Source: Balneolales bacterium (GTDB taxonomy: Bacteria; Bacteroidota; Rhodothermia; Balneolales; Natronogracilivirgulaceae). Taken from it: 16,437 bases of DNA. The stretch is taken from contig SKNL01000268.1 in NCBI GenBank assembly GCA_007120555.1, positions 1 to 16,437 of the forward strand. The letters are read 5' to 3'. The position numbers and the translations under genes are program-made. Positions 13,896 through 16,437 of this stretch are shown piece by piece. The notes below the pieces were generated by a model, which worked only from the letters and a program-made list of their open reading frames with translations, was not told where the DNA came from and did not search any database. The first letter of the stretch is position 1, and each line of letters starts with the position of its first letter.

Positions 13896-15818
13896 TTAGA
13901 TATCGAGTTTTGCGTATTTGGCGTTTCTTTCAATGAATGCACGGCGCGGTTCCACCAAATCACCCATGAGGACAGTAAACAGTTTGTCGGCAGCAGCGGC
14001 GCTTTCGACCGTTACCTGTTGCAACGTTCTGGTTTCGGGATTCATGGTGGTTTCCCACAGCTGATCAGGATTCATTTCACCAAGTCCCTTATACCTGGAA
14101 ACATCGATTTTCCTGGTGCTTTTCTTGAGTGACTTCAGGATTTTGTCCCTGTTGTCATCATCCCAGGCATATTCGATTTTGCTTCCCTGTGTGACTTTGT
14201 AGAGCGGCGGAGTGGCAATGTAGACGTGACCGCCTTCAATGAGCGGTTGCATATAGCGATAGAAGAACGTGAGGAGCAGCGTGCGGATGTGAGATCCGTC
14301 GACATCGGCATCCGTCATGATAATGATCTTGTGGTACCGGAGGTTCGTAATATCGAAGTCCTCGATAAAGCCGACACCGACACCCAGTGCCGTGATGATG
14401 GCCCGGATCTCATTGTTCTCAAGGATCTTGCCTACACGTGCCTTTTCGACATTCAGGATTTTTCCCCGAAGCGGAAGAATAGCCTGAAAGCTTCTGTTTC
14501 GGCCGGATTTTGCCGATCCGCCTGCAGAATCACCCTCGACCATATAGATTTCGCAGTGAGCCGGGTCGTTTATGGAGCAGTCGGCCAGTTTGCCCGGAAG
14601 TCCCATTCCCGCCATGGCACTTTTGCGCTGGACAAGCTGGCGGGCTTTACGGGCTGCTTCGCGTGCTTCGGCCGCCCTCATCACTTTATCGATTACAGCC
14701 CGTGCAACTTTAGGATTTTGCTCCAGATAATCGTTCATTTTTTCATAGACAACCACTTCAACGCAGCTTTGAACCTCAGAGTTGCCCAGCTTGGTCTTGG
14801 TCTGGCCTTCGAACTGGGGCTCCTGCACCTTGATGCTGATTACCGCAGTAAGGCCCTCGCGAAAATCCTCCCCGCTTACTGTGAACTTGCCTTTGATCAG
14901 GCGGTTTTTTTCACCATAGTTCTTCAGCGCGCGCGTGAGCGCCCTTCGGAAACCGGAGATGTGGGTGCCACCCTCATGCGTGTTGATGTTGTTCACATAG
15001 GAGTGCACGTTTTCCGAGTAGGAACTGGTATACTGCATGGCCACTTCCACGGGTACATCCTCAATTTCCCCGGAGAAATACATGACCTCGGGAACCAGCG
15101 GCTCGCGTCCCTCGTCCAGGTAGCGAACAAAATCCCTGATACCTCCCTCATAATGAAACACTTCCTTGAGAGGCTCCTCTTCGCGGAGATCTTCCAGTTC
15201 GATAGTAACCTCCGGATTGAGGAAGGCAAGTTCTCTCATCCTCTCGGCAATGATTTCAAAACGAAACTCATTTATTTGGGTGAAGATGCTATCATCCGGC
15301 GTGAACGTTACAATGGTCCCGGTTTTATCGGTAGTGCCAATCTTTTTCAGCGGACGTGTGGTTTTTCCATATTCAAATCCCATGACATGGACTTCCCCGT
15401 CCCGGTGAATTTCCACATTGAAAATTTTTGACAGAGCATTCACACAACTGACACCAACGCCATGCAGTCCCCCGGAAACCTTGTAGGAATCTTTGTCAAA
15501 CTTGCCGCCTGCGTGAAGTTTTGTGAGTACAAGCTCGACGGCCGGAATGCCAAACTTCTTGTGCACATCCACCGGGATGCCGCGGCCGTTATCCTCAATG
15601 GTTATCGAGTTGTCCTTGTTAATTTTCAGACCGATGTAATTGCAGTAGCCGACAAGGGCTTCATCGATGGAATTATCGACCACCTCATTGATCAGGTGAT
15701 GCAATCCACGCTGTCCGGTGTCTCCGATATACATGGAAGGACGCTTTCTTACCGCCTCCAATCCTTCCAGAACCTGAATATTAGATGCTCGGTATTCGGG
15801 TGATTTTTGGGTGCTCAT
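13896..15818 (-). CDS. gyrB: DNA gyrase subunit B
   Basis: GyrB is the ATPase subunit of gyrase. The 640-residue product has the GHKL ATPase domain (about 15-220) with catalytic Glu45 in NEVVDNSIDEA, D76 in EDNGRGIP, and the lid SYKVSGGLHGVGVSCVNALS. The transducer domain follows. The TOPRIM domain has E428 in EGDSAGGSAK, PLRGKILNVEK and D503/D505/D507 in TDADVDGSHI. The C-terminal block RYKGLGEMNPDQLWETTMNP closes the protein. The length fits the short type, without the TOPRIM insertion of about 165 residues found in proteobacteria. It is the first gene of a gyrB-gyrA operon with a likely promoter about 80 bases upstream. The start MSTQKSPEYRASNIQVLEGL has no Shine-Dalgarno sequence but is well supported by homologous N termini. 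Confidence 0.97.
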   Translation of the reverse strand: MSTQKSPEYRASNIQVLEGLEAVRKRPSMYIGDTGQRGLHHLINEVVDNSIDEALVGYCNYIGLKINKDNSITIEDNGRGIPVDVHKKFGIPAVELVLTKLHAGGKFDKDSYKVSGGLHGVGVSCVNALSKIFNVEIHRDGEVHVMGFEYGKTTRPLKKIGTTDKTGTIVTFTPDDSIFTQINEFRFEIIAERMRELAFLNPEVTIELEDLREEEPLKEVFHYEGGIRDFVRYLDEGREPLVPEVMYFSGEIEDVPVEVAMQYTSSYSENVHSYVNNINTHEGGTHISGFRRALTRALKNYGEKNRLIKGKFTVSGEDFREGLTAVISIKVQEPQFEGQTKTKLGNSEVQSCVEVVVYEKMNDYLEQNPKVARAVIDKVMRAAEAREAARKARQLVQRKSAMAGMGLPGKLADCSINDPAHCEIYMVEGDSAGGSAKSGRNRSFQAILPLRGKILNVEKARVGKILENNEIRAIITALGVGVGFIEDFDITNLRYHKIIIMTDADVDGSHIRTLLLTFFYRYMQPLIEGGHVYIATPPLYKVTQGSKIEYAWDDDNRDKILKSLKKSTRKIDVSRYKGLGEMNPDQLWETTMNPETRTLQQVTVESAAAADKLFTVLMGDLVEPRRAFIERNAKYAKLDI

Positions 15819-15896
15819 TTCGAATGGTTAGGGTTAGCTGTCTGAGTGGCGCTCCGGCCGGGAAGGACTACTACTTTTTTCTTCCAATTTAATTCC

Positions 15897-15927
15897 ATAA
15901 AATAGCCCTTAATCACGTCATTTCAAA
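15897..15927 (-). promoter_or_regulatory. Candidate Bacteroidota-type promoter for gyrB-gyrA
   Basis: Read on the - strand, TTTG (15927-15924) is followed after exactly 19 bases by TATTTTAT (15904-15897). The -33 element and spacing are ideal; the -7 element matches TAnnTT and departs from consensus only in its last two bases. The predicted start near 15890 gives a leader of about 70 bases. Confidence 0.55.
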
Positions 15928-16049
15928 ACAACTTATGATAAATATCGCCCTTGGTCACAAAATGGCTCCTGCGGGAAATTCAAGGATTTGCACGCAGTTT
16001 CCGGCATCGGAATAATCGGGCTGTCCCGGCCTGTTAATAAACAACGATG

Positions 16050-16081
16050 TTTGATTTTAGAAATTTTTTAGGCTATATTTG
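16050..16081 (+). promoter_or_regulatory. Bacteroidota-type promoter for rpmB-rpmG
   Basis: TTTG at 16050-16053 and TATATTTG at 16074-16081 both match consensus in full with a 20-base spacer, one longer than the common 19. Transcription would begin near 16088, giving a leader of about 34 bases before ATG 16122. This is the best promoter match in the window and fits a highly expressed ribosomal operon. Confidence 0.75.
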
Positions 16082-16121
16082 GCGTCTGTCTGTAAATAAA
16101 CCACTTGATTGAAACAAAATC

Positions 16122-16367
16122 ATGTCATTGCGAGACGATATTTTCGGAACAAAGGCCCTGAACGGATACCGGTCCTCCAAGGCGAACAACAAAACCAAGC
16201 ATCTCTTCAAGCTGAATCTTCAGAAGAGAAGGTTTTACATCCCGGAGGAAGACCGCTGGGTCACATTGCGGGTAACCGCAAAGACGGTGCGTACCATTAA
16301 CCGCAAGGGAATCAGTGCGGTTCTGAAAGAGGCCCGTGAAAAAGGCACCCTTAACAAAAATATTTGA
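16122..16367 (+). CDS. rpmB: Large ribosomal subunit protein bL28
   Basis: bL28 is a small structural protein of the 50S subunit. The 81-residue product has the family core SKANNKTKHLFKLNLQ, RRFYIPEEDRWVTLRV and KTVRTINRKGISAVLKEARE. The N terminus is divergent: MSLRDDIFGTKALNGYRS replaces the usual form with a cysteine after MS(K/R) and GK.P..G, and no cysteine is present at all, so this is a zinc-free form. The ATG lacks a Shine-Dalgarno sequence; a strong promoter lies upstream. rpmG follows after 8 bases, the usual order in Bacteroidota. Confidence 0.95.
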   Translation: MSLRDDIFGTKALNGYRSSKANNKTKHLFKLNLQKRRFYIPEEDRWVTLRVTAKTVRTINRKGISAVLKEAREKGTLNKNI

Positions 16368-16375
16368 TATCGGTT

Positions 16376-16437
16376 ATGGCGAAGGCAAAAGGAAATCGCA
16401 TACAGGTGATTCTTGAGTGCACTGAAGCACCGGGCAC
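16376..16437 (+). CDS. rpmG: Large ribosomal subunit protein bL33, 5' part, cut by window end
   Basis: Twenty codons are visible from ATG 16376: MAKAKGNRIQVILECTEAPG. This matches the start of bL33 (MAKKGNR.QVILECTE), a small 50S protein. Only one cysteine is seen, in ECTE, where zinc-binding forms have a CxxC pair, so it is probably the zinc-free type; the rest of the gene is outside the window. It is expected to share the rpmB transcript. Confidence 0.88.
   Translation, partial: MAKAKGNRIQVILECTEAPG

Larger units (their letters stand above)
15819..16121. other. Divergent regulatory region between gyrB and rpmB (303 bases)
   Basis: No gene is seen here. The region separates two divergent operons and holds a candidate promoter for each (15897-15927 on the - strand, 16050-16081 on the + strand). 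The gyrB leader of about 70 bases contains a pyrimidine/purine-rich tract and the palindrome CCGGCCGG near 15855. The middle, 15930-16045, has no recognisable element; no DnaA box (TTATNCACA) was found. Confidence 0.7.

Noticed and set aside
15826..15838. GGTTAGGGTTAG, two copies of a telomere-like hexamer before gyrB.
   Set aside because: Only two copies in an untranslated leader; no longer array is present, so it is most likely chance.

Overview
The window reads as an ordinary chromosomal housekeeping segment from a bacterium of the Bacteroidota/FCB group, most likely on the Rhodothermota/Balneolota side. This is an inference from three things. First, candidate promoters match the Bacteroidota type (TTTG, about 19-20 bases, then TAnnTTTG). 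Second, most starts have no Shine-Dalgarno sequence. Third, a bL28-bL33 ribosomal protein pair ends the window, and the gyrase and RuvC/RuvA proteins fit the group. No rRNA gene or species-specific marker is present, so the genus cannot be named.

Layout. From 66 to 4426 the genes lie on the + strand: ruvC, ruvA, an OmpR-type response regulator overlapped by its PhoR-like histidine kinase (ATGA junction), then manC (mannose-1-phosphate guanylyltransferase) with its own promoter and a clear ribosome binding site. From 6607 down to 4502 three genes lie on the - strand: a small exported barrel-like protein, an 88-residue protein I do not recognise, and a PhnP-like metallo-beta-lactamase-fold hydrolase directly behind it. 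A predicted exported glutathione peroxidase (6669-7226) diverges from the barrel gene. tRNA-Asp(GUC) follows with its own promoter and a very strong hairpin terminator. The group mnmG, rsmG, WYL-domain regulator (7673-11247) runs on the + strand and meets the convergent gyrB-gyrA operon (15818 down to 11265) with only 17 bases between stop codons. Divergent from gyrB are rpmB and the start of rpmG, which is cut by the window end.

The most notable non-coding signal is a pair of ParB-binding parS sites, one between mnmG and rsmG and one inside the first codons of rsmG. Each is embedded in a longer palindrome. With gyrB/gyrA close by, they suggest a location in the origin half of the chromosome, although dnaA, oriC, parA and parB are not in the window.

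Functionally the window combines Holliday-junction processing (RuvC, RuvA), DNA supercoiling (GyrA, GyrB), chromosome segregation sites, tRNA and 16S rRNA modification (MnmG, RsmG), translation (tRNA-Asp, bL28, bL33), GDP-mannose supply (ManC), envelope signalling and oxidative defence. I found no mobile element, CRISPR array, toxin-antitoxin or phage-defence locus, and no convincing undescribed multi-gene system. The best candidates for something new are the 88-residue protein coupled to the hydrolase and the extended palindromes around parS.
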